A stretch of DNA of 32,078 nucleotides from Flavobacterium aurantiibacter (GCF_002251775.1 NZ_NOXX01000179.1:502-32579), one strand, 5' to 3'. Positions 1 through 8,151 are shown, counted from the stretch's first letter. The notes: generated from the sequence alone by a model not told the origin. Translations and numbers: made by a program.

Positions 1-72
1 TGAAAACCTCGAAATAAGCAAGGATTTGACATATCGAAAAGTTAAGATGATCCGTAAAGTGGTAATGCTTTT

Positions 73-217
73 CGCGGCCGTGACTGCAATGAAAATACAG
101 CCGTAACCACGGTGTGTGAAGGCGGTTTTGAAGCAGCGACCAACGGAAGCTGTTGCAAAAGCGTGCCTGAACCACTGCTGTTAGGCTGTATTGCAATGAA
201 AGGCGCGAAATGCCGCC
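73..217 (+). repeat. Intergenic GC-rich element, copy 1 (long form)
   Basis: Non-coding element in the first 336 bases, which otherwise hold no gene I can support. Box A (GACTGCAATGAAAAT) is at 82-96 and box B (TATTGCAATGAAAGG) at 189-203. Between them lie the core GCGACCAACGGAAGC at 136-150 and an 8-base perfect inverted repeat, ATACAGCC at 95-102 with GGCTGTAT at 184-191, which would close the interior into one stem. The same arrangement recurs at 12331-12475, and on the minus strand at 11496-11635 and, shortened, at 31922-32015. The function is unknown to me. It lies about 120 bases past the 3' end of the DUF4369 gene. Confidence 0.7.
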
Positions 218-336
218 CAAAAAATCAGTGAGATGATTTGCGTAAACGAAATGTGATTTCGAGAATTCGATATGTTTATGTGGCTAACGGTTCTCTAACA
301 TTAATTTCTTCGAGCGCTAGAAGTTGTTTTAGACCA

Positions 337-1056
337 TTATTGCTGCTCTATTTGCTTGCGCAGTTCGTACAACTTTTGAAGTTTTTTACCGTCGCGCGTT
401 TTAAGCACTTTTGGATCTAAGTTTTTGTAAATAGTGTCTAAGTATTTGAACGACATATCGTAAAGTTCGGTCGTTACAATGAAGGGAACTACCTCTTTAT
501 CGCGGTGGTTTAAAGAGAAGTTGATTCCCATAAGGTATATCTTTTTTACAATATCCTTCGAAGCCTTATCGATGCTGTCTAAACGAAACGTTTTGTTAAA
601 TCGTATAGCATTTAAACGCTGTTGCTGCAAGTCGAGATTAATGCTTCTGTATCTCGACTGAATCTTCTTGTACTCTTCCAACAACTTTTGATTTTCACTT
701 CCTGTAATTTTAGCATCGGCGTAAAACGCTTTTAAATTTGTCTCGATGTTAATCTTACCTTTTTCGGCAAAAAATGGAACTACATCGTCTATTGAGTTAG
801 TGACTCCGCGATCCAGAAAAAGAAATAACATTTTAGGCGAATCGAGCTTAACGTCGAATTCAAAGCTCGAATCGCCGTCAACAATAAGTGAATCTATGGT
901 AACTAAGGTGGTATCGGCCTGTTCTTTCAAGTATAGTTTTCCGGTTTTTAAATCTTTAATGGTTCCGGTAACCAGTAAATTTCCGGTTGCTTTCTTGCCG
1001 TCTTTACAAGAAACTAGTGCCAACGCCATCAAAGCGCCTATAAAAATGTGTCGCAT
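337..1056 (-). CDS. DUF4369-type lipoprotein
   Basis: Predicted outer-surface or periplasmic lipoprotein of 239 residues. I start it at the ATG at 1056, 16 codons inside the longest frame, because this gives a short signal peptide ending in a lipobox (LVSC, lipidated Cys near residue 17). The next ~100 residues (GxLxVTGTIKDLKTGKLYLKE, then a repeated DTTLVTIDSLIVDGD pattern) are the DUF4369 beta fold that usually sits in front of a thioredoxin-like domain in Bacteroidota thiol-disulfide proteins. No thioredoxin domain or CxxC follows here; the C-terminal half is charged and helical. It is separated from the peptidase gene upstream by a terminator, so it is probably transcribed alone. Its exact role is unknown. 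Confidence 0.7.
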   Translation of the reverse strand: MRHIFIGALMALALVSCKDGKKATGNLLVTGTIKDLKTGKLYLKEQADTTLVTIDSLIVDGDSSFEFDVKLDSPKMLFLFLDRGVTNSIDDVVPFFAEKGKINIETNLKAFYADAKITGSENQKLLEEYKKIQSRYRSINLDLQQQRLNAIRFNKTFRLDSIDKASKDIVKKIYLMGINFSLNHRDKEVVPFIVTTELYDMSFKYLDTIYKNLDPKVLKTRDGKKLQKLYELRKQIEQQ

Positions 1057-1118
1057 GCTTGTTAAATTTCGGTTCGCAAAATAACTATTTACGTGTTGAT
1101 TCACCTACTTTTTCCAAA

Positions 1119-1149
1119 CAAAAAAGCGTCGCTTTTAAGGGCGACGCTT
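1119..1149 (-). terminator. Rho-independent terminator of the M61 peptidase gene
   Basis: Perfect 9-base stem (AAGCGTCGC at 1124-1132 with GCGACGCTT at 1141-1149) and an 8-base loop. Read on the minus strand it is followed by TTTTTT. It lies 20 bases after the stop of the peptidase gene. Confidence 0.85.
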
Positions 1150-1168
1150 CTAAAATCTTCACGTTAAA

Positions 1169-3019
1169 TTACTTCTTAAGCCATGCTTGTTTAAGACCGT
1201 CTTTTGATTTGTCGGTTGCTGCGAATCCGAGTGCTTTTTCTTTTGGAAGAATTATTTTTCCTGTTGCTGTTTTTTCAACACCATCGCGTTTGTATTTAAT
1301 GGTGATCGCATCATTGTCTTTCCAAGTCTGACTTACATTTATCAAATCGTAGATGTTGTCTAGATTATAATTTACATCATTAAACGCTAGTAAAATATCA
1401 TTGCCCTGGATTCCTAAACTGGTAAAAAATGATGAAATTTCTGGCAAAGCAAGAAGGTAAATCTCTTTGGTTTGCGGGTTTACGGATATCATTGGACTTT
1501 GTCCTTTTATAAGAGGGTTTCCACTAACTTCGGTATCTTGAGGAGTCACGCCAACTTTTGCTAAAATTGCATTGTAATCGATTGGTGTTGTTCCTTGAAC
1601 GTGCTTGATTAAAAAGTCTTTTACCTCTGGGTACGTGATTTCGGCAATTTTATCGAACAATTCGTTGTCATTGAATGCTTTATTGGTTCCGTAAATTTGC
1701 GATAACTTCTGCATCATGTCTAAGATGCCGCGTTGTCCGTTGCTTTTTTCACGGATGATGATGTCGATACACATACCAATGAGCGCGCCTTTTTCGTATA
1801 CGTTTAGGTATTGCGTTTTGTATGGTTCATCTAATACATTTTTACTCATGACGGTAAACGACATGGAGTCGTCCATCTGTGAAGCATTTTTGATTTTTCC
1901 GCTTATTCTTTTGTAGAAGTCTTCTTCAGAAATCAAACCTTGATTGATTTGGAACAAGTTGGCAAAGTACTCGGTAACACCTTCGTACATCCACAAGTGT
2001 TCCGACATTTTTGGATTTGCGAAATCGAAGTCTTCAATTTCTTTGGAATGAATGGTTAATGGGGTTACGATATGAAAGAATTCGTGGGAAACCACATCGC
2101 GCATCGATTCGTTCATTTGCTCAATAGTAAGAGATTCAGGCATAACCACTGTTGTAGAAGTGGGATGTTCTAATGCGCCAAATCCTTTTGCGTCATCGGC
2201 TTGTAAGTCGGATAAATACAGTAATACCGCGTATTTTTTTGTTGCATTAAATTTGCCTAAGAATTGTTTCTGTGCGGTCATCATCCGCTTCATTTCAGGC
2301 TCGAGCATCTTAGCGCTGAAGTTCCCTTTCGGGGAATAAACGGCAATTATAATGTCCATATCACCCACTTTGAATGTAGCGTAATCGGATTTGCTGTACA
2401 TGATCGGATTTTCGATCAGTTCGGCGTAGCGAAAGGCAGTGAATAAATCGGCTGTATTCGATGCATCCGCGTCGGTCATTGATGTAGCACCGTACAAATT
2501 TTCTGGATGTGTTACTTTTAATGTGTAAGGAACGCTCATTAAGCCATCCACATACCCTATGAATCCGTGTGTATTTAATAAAAAGTTAGCACCTTCCAAG
2601 ATATTGGTTCCAGCTGGTGAGAAAATTTCTTCACCAAATTGTCCGCCTTTTTCTTGATCGAAAGTATCGTTTACGTAATAGGTAATCGATTTAAGGTTTT
2701 TAGCATCGCTGATTTTATACGAGTTTTCGTCGATTTTCTCTACTTTAAGATCGTTGTTCTTCTTGTCTACAGCTTTGAAATCGAAGACGTATTTCCCGTA
2801 GTTTGCCGTGGAATATGTTCCGGGAATGGTTTTAGGTAAACGATAAACAATTTCCGAACCAAGTTTACCTTCGAAAGTAACCTGAACGGCCAATGCATCG
2901 TTTTTAACTTCGTTTAAATTGATCGAAGCATTAATTTTTGTGACTCCCGATTTTTGTGCCAGGACAGCTTGTTGCCCCATACCACAAACGAGAACAACGG
3001 CTAGAAGTAGCTTTTTCAT
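1169..3019 (-). CDS. M61-family metallopeptidase with PDZ domain
   Basis: Secreted zinc peptidase of 616 residues. The ATG at 3019 is chosen because it gives a clean signal peptide (MKKLLLAVVLVCGMG, ending near AVLAQ); the frame extends 12 codons further. The zinc site is HEFFH at about residues 312-316 with the downstream glutamate in WMYEGVTEY at about 346, the gluzincin arrangement of the glycyl aminopeptidase family M61. The N-terminal ~250 residues form the family's beta domain. The last ~130 residues contain a PDZ-like segment (FFTSLGIQGNDILLAFND). M61 proteins of Bacteroidota are commonly full length at about 600-640 residues, so this copy looks intact. It has its own terminator. The substrate is not deducible. 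Confidence 0.88.
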   Translation of the reverse strand: MKKLLLAVVLVCGMGQQAVLAQKSGVTKINASINLNEVKNDALAVQVTFEGKLGSEIVYRLPKTIPGTYSTANYGKYVFDFKAVDKKNNDLKVEKIDENSYKISDAKNLKSITYYVNDTFDQEKGGQFGEEIFSPAGTNILEGANFLLNTHGFIGYVDGLMSVPYTLKVTHPENLYGATSMTDADASNTADLFTAFRYAELIENPIMYSKSDYATFKVGDMDIIIAVYSPKGNFSAKMLEPEMKRMMTAQKQFLGKFNATKKYAVLLYLSDLQADDAKGFGALEHPTSTTVVMPESLTIEQMNESMRDVVSHEFFHIVTPLTIHSKEIEDFDFANPKMSEHLWMYEGVTEYFANLFQINQGLISEEDFYKRISGKIKNASQMDDSMSFTVMSKNVLDEPYKTQYLNVYEKGALIGMCIDIIIREKSNGQRGILDMMQKLSQIYGTNKAFNDNELFDKIAEITYPEVKDFLIKHVQGTTPIDYNAILAKVGVTPQDTEVSGNPLIKGQSPMISVNPQTKEIYLLALPEISSFFTSLGIQGNDILLAFNDVNYNLDNIYDLINVSQTWKDNDAITIKYKRDGVEKTATGKIILPKEKALGFAATDKSKDGLKQAWLKK

Positions 3020-3075
3020 GTACGTTCTTGATTTTAGATTTTCAAGTAAGTACACCTTTTGAGCTAATTGTTACA

Positions 3076-4005
3076 CTATTTGTTGCAGAATGTGAAAACA
3101 GCAGAAATCAATTCGGGCGATATCGCTTTTGTTTGGTCGTTGTAAGAAGCTACATTTTCTTCTTGCGAATTCACGATTTTTAAAACGTGATTCATTTTTT
3201 CGATCAAGACGGGCTTGTCGACTTTAGCGGCTGTGGCCAATAGGTTAGCGTCGGAAGTTGGAACTTGTAAATCGGCCGTTCCTTGGACAATTAAAATAGG
3301 TGCAGTTACTTTTGCTATTTCAGCCGACGGGTTGTACTTAAGCCAACTGATGAGGTAGGGTTGTACCGACTCGCGAAAAATGCTTGCCAACATCTGATTT
3401 TCAAGCTTAAATGTTTCTCCTTTGTTTAGTTTATCGACGGCTTTTTGAACATCTTCTCGTAAAAACGGAGCCTGTTTTGCGATTTGCTCTACCAGAAGAA
3501 CGCCCGCTGCTTGAGCCGGACCGGCAAGCGATACGTAGCCACGGAGTTTTGTTAATTTTGGATCTTGCGCAGTAACCGACATCACTAAAGCACCTTCGCT
3601 GTGGCCGAGTAGGTAAATTTTCTTTATCTGTTGCTGTTGTTGAAAATAGAGTGCTACTGCTTTTGCATCGGTAATCATGTCTTCAAAATTCAGAGCTGCT
3701 TCGTCGAAATCTGGATTTTTAGCGAGTACAAAGAAACGTTTATCGTAACTAAAAACAGCGATTCCTTTTTTGGCAAGTTCCTCAGCAAAAAACTTGATGC
3801 TGTTGCTTTCTGCTCCGTATTGGTTTCCGAAGCGATCGGTTGGTCCGCTTCCTACTGAAACGATTAGTACTGAATTGTAATTGGCGTTGTTTGAAAATAA
3901 CGTGCCCGTAATGAGGTCGTTGATTTTAATTTCAGTTTGAGAAACGGATTGCGCAAGACTTAATGAACTGCACAAAAGCAAGGCAGTTTTGAGGAATTTC
4001 GACAT
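3076..4005 (-). CDS. Secreted alpha/beta hydrolase
   Basis: Exported serine hydrolase of 309 residues. I start it at the ATG at 4005, where the protein begins MSKFLKTALLLCSSLSLAQ, a signal peptide; the frame upstream overlaps the next gene and is not credible. The nucleophile elbow GHSEG places the serine at about residue 136. The acid is probably D245 (QGTAD) and the base H273 (MNHVLK). This is the serine aminopeptidase/acyl esterase type of fold. It begins 10 bases after the DUF2805 gene ends, so the two are likely co-transcribed. The substrate is unknown. Confidence 0.82.
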   Translation of the reverse strand: MSKFLKTALLLCSSLSLAQSVSQTEIKINDLITGTLFSNNANYNSVLIVSVGSGPTDRFGNQYGAESNSIKFFAEELAKKGIAVFSYDKRFFVLAKNPDFDEAALNFEDMITDAKAVALYFQQQQQIKKIYLLGHSEGALVMSVTAQDPKLTKLRGYVSLAGPAQAAGVLLVEQIAKQAPFLREDVQKAVDKLNKGETFKLENQMLASIFRESVQPYLISWLKYNPSAEIAKVTAPILIVQGTADLQVPTSDANLLATAAKVDKPVLIEKMNHVLKIVNSQEENVASYNDQTKAISPELISAVFTFCNK

Positions 4006-4015
4006 GTTTAGGAAC

Positions 4016-4300
4016 TTAGCGTTTGCTAATTTTGTTGTTAGAGATGTTTCGTTGGCGCGTGCATTTGAATCGATCAACGTCGTCGGTTCGAAGTTTTGCG
4101 TGTTTTGTTGCACGACCTTGAACGCGTTCACGCCACAGACGGAAGCTCGATGGCTTCATTTCCCGGCGCATAATCTCGATGGTTTCTTGTTCTGAAATAC
4201 CAAATTGAAGTTTAATGGCGTCGAAAGGAGTTCGGTCTTCCCATGCCATTTCAATAATCCGATCTATTTGGATTTCCGATAAATCTTTATAGGTTTTCAT
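4016..4300 (-). CDS. DUF2805 (TIGR03643) protein, copy A
   Basis: Protein of 94 residues belonging to a small conserved family of unknown function. The family signature is visible: a leading helix (SEIQIDRIIEMAWEDRTPFDAI), a turn with FGISEQE, then VIxxMRREMKPSSFRLWRERVQGR. The C-terminus is basic. The helical pattern with a GISExE turn looks like a helix-turn-helix and could bind nucleic acid, but that is inference. A second member is encoded 241 bases upstream. A Bacteroidota promoter is visible just before the start. Confidence 0.85.
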   Translation of the reverse strand: MKTYKDLSEIQIDRIIEMAWEDRTPFDAIKLQFGISEQETIEIMRREMKPSSFRLWRERVQGRATKHAKLRTDDVDRFKCTRQRNISNNKISKR

Positions 4301-4305
4301 GTCTG

Positions 4306-4336
4306 TAAAGATACAAACTAATCAACGTTTGTTCAA
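4306..4336 (-). promoter_or_regulatory. Bacteroidota-type promoter of DUF2805 copy A
   Basis: On the minus strand TTG (4334-4336), a 20-base spacer and TATCTTTA (4306-4313) match the TTG/TAnnTTTG consensus except for the last base. The predicted start of transcription is only a few bases before the ATG, giving a very short leader. Confidence 0.5.
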
Positions 4337-4541
4337 CATAAAAATCCTTGTTAGATCGCTGAACCTGATATAACTACATTATTCATGGAAAATTCTCGAC
4401 TACTATTTTTTGATGCTAACCGTTTTAATAGCAGCTTTCGTCGTTGTGTTTTTTTTTGATATCTCGGCTTCCCAAAGAAAATACTCTTAAGAATCAACTA
4501 TTTAGATGATTTCTGCCTTCGATTTTTCCATCGAACTCGCG

Positions 4542-4820
4542 TTAATCAAATTTATTTTTGATATAATATTTACCGTCTAATTCGTCGTCAAAATCGTCGT
4601 AACGAATGGGTTTTGGTTTAGGTTTTGCCGCTTGGGCTTTCTTTTTCCAAAGTTCGAACTTGTCTGCAGTGAGTTTCGATTTCATAAAATCAATCGTTTC
4701 ATTTGCCGACCAACCAAAGTCTTTTTTTATGATTTCCAGCGGATTCTTTTCCTCGAGTGCCAGACTCATAACTTTTTCAATTTGCTCGCGAGTCAAATCG
4801 CTGTGTTTACTCTTTTTCAT
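4542..4820 (-). CDS. DUF2805 (TIGR03643) protein, copy B
   Basis: Protein of 92 residues, a paralogue of the gene at 4016-4300. Shared pattern: LTREQIEKVMSLALEEKNPLEII, then FGWSANETIDFMKSKL and FELWKKKAQ. It differs in its C-terminus, which has a PKPKP stretch followed by acidic residues (DDFDDELDGKYY). The 4301-4541 gap between the copies is AT-rich with a run of nine T's and shows no gene or clear signal beyond the promoter of copy A. The function is unknown. Confidence 0.83.
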   Translation of the reverse strand: MKKSKHSDLTREQIEKVMSLALEEKNPLEIIKKDFGWSANETIDFMKSKLTADKFELWKKKAQAAKPKPKPIRYDDFDDELDGKYYIKNKFD

Positions 4821-4909
4821 TGCAGAAAACTCAAATCAAAATCAAAATGTTGTCAATAGTATCCCAATATTACTAAAAAATTGATTTTAGTGTATCAGCT
4901 TTGTGAAAA

Positions 4910-5731
4910 TTATTTTGCTTGTCGCTTTTTTTGGAAGGGAATGATAAGTAAATTACGTAAAGTGCTGTGATCGTTTTTGTTAGGGTGCGTGTCTAGACCG
5001 AAATCAATCTGACCCGGAGCTAAATGCATGTAGGTACCAAATACGTAATCCCAGGTTGAAAAGATGTTTCCATAATTCGAATCGGTATGTGGCAAATACA
5101 TGTGGTGGTGTACTTTGTGAAAATCGGGCGTTACAAATAATTTGTTGAGCACGTTTTCAAGCTTCCGCGGAAGCGAAATATTTGCGTGATTAAACTGACT
5201 AAAAACCACGGAAAGCGACTGATACAGAAAAACCATCCACATCGGTGTTCCGAGCAGCAACACCCCAAAGACGGTAAATAAAAAACGGATGACACTTTCT
5301 CCCGGATGATGCCTGTTGGCCGAAGTAGTATCCAAATAAACATCGGTGTGATGAATGATGTGAAAACGCCACAACGGCGCCAATTTGTGCTGTGTAAAAT
5401 GAGCTAAATACGCTCCAAAAAAGTCGAGTAAAAAAATACCGACAAACGTGTACAGCCAAAGTGGTATTTCGGGTAAGACGTGCAGCAAGCCAAAATCGTA
5501 TTTGCGCGTGAGGTTTGCGGCTTCCAACAACAGAAACGCCAAAACAAAATTCACTAAAATGGTTGTCCCCGTAAAAACAAAGTTAATAGCAGCATGCGAC
5601 CATTTTTTGTAAGCAAAATTCGCGGCGGGTTTTACGTTTTCGATTAGCCAAAAAAGAGCAATTCCGCCAGCTAAAATACCGGCTCTGTGGTACGATTCTA
5701 TATGTTTAAAGAACTCAACGATAGCTTCCAT
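4910..5731 (-). CDS. Fatty acid hydroxylase / sterol desaturase family membrane protein
   Basis: Integral membrane di-iron oxygenase of 273 residues. The start at the ATG at 5731 (MEAIVEFFKHIES) is preferred over the frame's extra 13 codons. Four to five hydrophobic helices alternate with the histidine clusters of the superfamily: HFTQHKL, HIIHHTD, NRHHPGES and HKVHHHMYLPHTD. It probably hydroxylates or desaturates a lipid. The family includes sterol desaturases and carotenoid and fatty acid hydroxylases, and nothing here separates them. Its start is 40 bases from the stop of the dioxygenase gene, so the two may share a transcript. Confidence 0.85.
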   Translation of the reverse strand: MEAIVEFFKHIESYHRAGILAGGIALFWLIENVKPAANFAYKKWSHAAINFVFTGTTILVNFVLAFLLLEAANLTRKYDFGLLHVLPEIPLWLYTFVGIFLLDFFGAYLAHFTQHKLAPLWRFHIIHHTDVYLDTTSANRHHPGESVIRFLFTVFGVLLLGTPMWMVFLYQSLSVVFSQFNHANISLPRKLENVLNKLFVTPDFHKVHHHMYLPHTDSNYGNIFSTWDYVFGTYMHLAPGQIDFGLDTHPNKNDHSTLRNLLIIPFQKKRQAK

Positions 5732-5771
5732 GAAATTGATACATTTTTTCAAATATACCAATTTATACAAA

Positions 5772-6368
5772 TCACTTTAGTTCTCTGAAAGTAAGGTTAA
5801 TTCGAGGGCCAACCTCTTTGGTAGTTTTTGGAATCTGGTGTTTCCAGAAGTGTTGCATACTGCCTTTCATCAGTAATAAACTGCCGTCTTCTAGCTCCAG
5901 ATTTATTTTTTGATCGCTCAGTGTATTGTGCTTGAGTTGAAACTTCCGACTAGCGCCGAAACTCAGCGAAGCGATTACTGGATTTCGTCCCAACGCACTT
6001 TCGTTATCGGCGTGCCAACCGTTACTGTCGGCGCCGTTGCGGTATAAGTTTAACAGTACCGTTGAAAATGAGTTTTCAGCACGTTGCTCGACCAGCTCTT
6101 TTAAATGCATAAGCATTGGTGTCCAACGGTGTGGTTGCATCACAATACCCGAGTAGCCGTATGGCTTTCCTTCATTTCCATAAAGCGCTGTTAATCGCGG
6201 TTGTTGGTACATTTTTCCAAAGATTCGAATCGGATCCGATTGCCAAAGCGTTTCGTGCAGTAATTTCTCAAATAATGCAGCACATTCATCTTTACTAATA
6301 AATCCTGGAATGTAAACCAATTCGCCGTCAGGAATATCAAAATATATCGGATCTGGTGCAAATAACAT
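5772..6368 (-). CDS. AlkB-like 2-oxoglutarate/Fe(II) dioxygenase
   Basis: Protein of 198 residues. The iron ligands are visible as HxD in NGWHADNE, with a distal His in MQHFWKHQIP and the 2-oxoglutarate-binding arginines in PRINLTFR at the C-terminus. PRLTALYGNEGKPYGYSG and the surrounding N-terminal sequence match the nucleotide-recognition lid of AlkB/ALKBH2-type enzymes, which remove alkyl groups from DNA or RNA bases. The size is typical for the short bacterial form. Demethylation of 1-methyladenine/3-methylcytosine is the likely reaction, inferred from the family. Confidence 0.88.
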   Translation of the reverse strand: MLFAPDPIYFDIPDGELVYIPGFISKDECAALFEKLLHETLWQSDPIRIFGKMYQQPRLTALYGNEGKPYGYSGIVMQPHRWTPMLMHLKELVEQRAENSFSTVLLNLYRNGADSNGWHADNESALGRNPVIASLSFGASRKFQLKHNTLSDQKINLELEDGSLLLMKGSMQHFWKHQIPKTTKEVGPRINLTFRELK

Positions 6369-6452
6369 ATTTATCGGAACTTCAATGCAAATTATTGTAT
6401 CTATCGTCTTAAACTACTCAAACCAAAAGCTCGTGCTTTTATAAAATTCGTA

Positions 6453-7361
6453 TTATCCGAGTTTTGCTTTTCGGTTTATCAGTACAACCGCAATTAAAAT
6501 TAAGATAATTCCCAACCACTGGAAACCACTTACACTTTCGTTCAGTAAAAAGAAAGCCATCAAAACCGAAACAGGCAATTCGAGCGAAGCTACAATACTT
6601 CCTAAACCGATTCCTGTGAGCGGAAATCCTTTATTCAATAAAATCGGTGGAATAACTGTGCCGAATAAAGCGAGTATAATTCCCCAAGTGTAAAATATTT
6701 CAAAATTAAAGGGTGTAGATTGTGTGGCGAGGGCAAACGGAAAAACCATGCAAGCACCGCCAATGAGCATCCAAAAGCTCCGTTTTTCGGAAGCTGCACC
6801 CGTTGCAATACTGTTTGCAGTAAACATGGTTGTAGTGAACGAACAGGCTGCTAGAAATCCGAGTACGAGTCCGCGCCAATCCGGAATGTCTTGTGCTTCA
6901 AAAGCTTTCGTGGCAAGCAAGGTTCCGAATAAAACCACGGCGATAGCGAGCAGTTTAGCAGTCGATGGTTTTTGCTTGCGCAGAAGAGCCTCTAAAGCTA
7001 CGCCAATCCATACCGTTTGCATCAACAAAACAATGGCAATGGAAACCGGAATAAATTTAACCGATAGATAATAAAAAATGCTGGTAAGTCCCGTAGAAGT
7101 ACCCGCAATGATTAGTGATTTTATTTCTTTGGATGTCGGACTCGGTTTTTGAATTTTCGATTTGCCATTGATCCAAACAAGAAGTGCCGTGAAAAGAATT
7201 CCTAATGCGAATTGCGAAGTAGTAACCTCAGCAGTTGTAAAACCTATGCCGCTATCCGATTTATCTGCGTAAGCAAGTTTAACAAAAGTGGCCAGCATGC
7301 CGTAAACTGCCGCACCTGCTCCTACAAACAGCACTCCTTTCAATATATTTTTTTGTTCCAT
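6453..7361 (-). CDS. EamA-family (drug/metabolite) transporter
   Basis: Inner-membrane protein of 302 residues with ten hydrophobic helices arranged as two EamA repeats (roughly 8-140 and 155-295). The start at the ATG at 7361 (MEQKNILKGVLFVGAG) is preferred: the longer frame would run back through the 3' end of the gasdermin-like gene with a shadow-like sequence. A perfect TAnnTTTG element sits just upstream. The family exports or imports metabolites and amino acids; the substrate cannot be read from the sequence. Confidence 0.87.
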   Translation of the reverse strand: MEQKNILKGVLFVGAGAAVYGMLATFVKLAYADKSDSGIGFTTAEVTTSQFALGILFTALLVWINGKSKIQKPSPTSKEIKSLIIAGTSTGLTSIFYYLSVKFIPVSIAIVLLMQTVWIGVALEALLRKQKPSTAKLLAIAVVLFGTLLATKAFEAQDIPDWRGLVLGFLAACSFTTTMFTANSIATGAASEKRSFWMLIGGACMVFPFALATQSTPFNFEIFYTWGIILALFGTVIPPILLNKGFPLTGIGLGSIVASLELPVSVLMAFFLLNESVSGFQWLGIILILIAVVLINRKAKLG

Positions 7362-7378
7362 GCGAAAAATTAAGTTCG

Positions 7379-7386
7379 CAAAGGTA
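7379..7386 (-). promoter_or_regulatory. -7 promoter element (TACCTTTG) for the EamA gene
   Basis: TACCTTTGC on the minus strand is an exact TAnnTTTG match, placing transcription start about 11 bases before the ATG. The expected TTG about 19 bases upstream reads only TTT, inside the last codons of the gasdermin-like gene. The transporter therefore probably has its own start signal. Confidence 0.5.
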
Positions 7387-7392
7387 CTTTTT

Positions 7393-8061
7393 TCAGCTAT
7401 TGAAAAACTTAATACGTTCCATTCGCATTCCAAAAGGTACGTTTCCGCTCGGAAAGGTGTACGAAACCGATTTGCCAACTTTGAGTTTTACGGCTTGTTC
7501 GCCCGGCGTTGCAGCAATATTGGCGTCGAGTGCGGCTTCCCATTTTTGGTCGATGGTTATTTCAACGGCACCGTAATACAGTTCAGTAATCATATACGCA
7601 CGTCGTAATCCGGTGCGGTATTTGTCCCAGTTTTTTGCTTTGAGCTGATCGAGTAGTCGGTCGATGATGATGCGATCGCGGTTCGGAATACTTTTGCCAG
7701 TGGCCTCCAAAACCGAGAATCGCGCATTTTTAACCATGTCTAACTTCGCATCGAGTTTGGCTAACTGCGGAATCCCCAGTTGTATGGCATCGTCGGTTTC
7801 AAGTTCTACACTTTCCTGACTAAAAGCAGCTTCAATACGCGGTAATGTTCTGAATCGCTCTAAGTACTCGTCGCATTCGTCTAAACTGATTAAATCCTCA
7901 GCTACAAACGCATTGAAGATATAATTCGGCATACCTTTTCGTTCAAACGAGGGTTTATCAAACCAACCGCCGTCCCAGACGCATTTTCCGAGGGTTAAGT
8001 CGGCTAATGCTGCCGGAATTAGCTCTACATCGTATTTTCTGTAAAAGTCTCTTGCATTCAT
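7393..8061 (-). CDS. Putative gasdermin-like protein (pore-forming domain only)
   Basis: Soluble protein of 222 residues with no signal peptide or transmembrane helix. Against human gasdermin D as I remember it, the segments match by eye in the same order: LIP at 14-16 (FIPV), WFDKP at 33-37 (WFWKP), VELE at 85-88 (VELA), RLLDQL at 135-140 (VLQQL), AYMITEL at 155-161 (VYVVTEV), VEIT at 166-169 (VEVT), and FPSGNVPFGMRMERI at 203-217 (IPSGSTLAFRVAQLV). The gap from TEL to FPSG is within three residues of the GSDMD gap. Gasdermin N-domains oligomerise into membrane pores. The protein ends just after the last matched strand and has no repressor tail. The bacterial gasdermin N-terminal Cys is also absent; the only candidates are C27 and C63. 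A terminator separates it from the HNH gene upstream. The alternative is a fully novel family; profile and structure searches would decide. Confidence 0.55.
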   Translation of the reverse strand: MNARDFYRKYDVELIPAALADLTLGKCVWDGGWFDKPSFERKGMPNYIFNAFVAEDLISLDECDEYLERFRTLPRIEAAFSQESVELETDDAIQLGIPQLAKLDAKLDMVKNARFSVLEATGKSIPNRDRIIIDRLLDQLKAKNWDKYRTGLRRAYMITELYYGAVEITIDQKWEAALDANIAATPGEQAVKLKVGKSVSYTFPSGNVPFGMRMERIKFFNS

Positions 8062-8113
8062 AAACGTTCGTATTAGGTTTTTATCTTACGAAGGACGGAA
8101 AGTATTGGCAAAA

Positions 8114-8139
8114 AAAAATCCCTACAAGTAGGGATTTTT
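8114..8139 (-). terminator. Hairpin terminator after the HNH gene
   Basis: A 12-base perfect inverted repeat (AAAAATCCCTAC at 8114-8125, GTAGGGATTTTT at 8128-8139) has poly-A on one side, which reads as poly-T on the minus strand. It lies 12 bases after the stop of the HNH gene and insulates the gasdermin-like gene downstream. Confidence 0.85.
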
Positions 8140-8151
8140 AGCTTTTCGAAG

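Noticed and set aside
1..336. A possible CRISPR or tRNA in the first 336 bases
   Set aside because: No regularly spaced repeats and no cloverleaf or CCA-ending acceptor; the structure present is a member of the two-box repeat family.
3076..4131. The hydrolase read from its longest start, overlapping the DUF2805 gene by over 100 bases
   Set aside because: The extra 42 residues are in a shadow frame of the DUF2805 gene and hide an obvious signal peptide that begins at the ATG at 4005.
4385..4459. A short ATG frame of 24 codons between the two DUF2805 genes
   Set aside because: It is very short, ends in a run of T's, has no promoter or family match, and its codon use is not like that of the neighbours.
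6724..7071. A 115-codon plus-strand frame opposite the EamA gene
   Set aside because: It is antisense to a well-supported membrane protein and shows no domain pattern.
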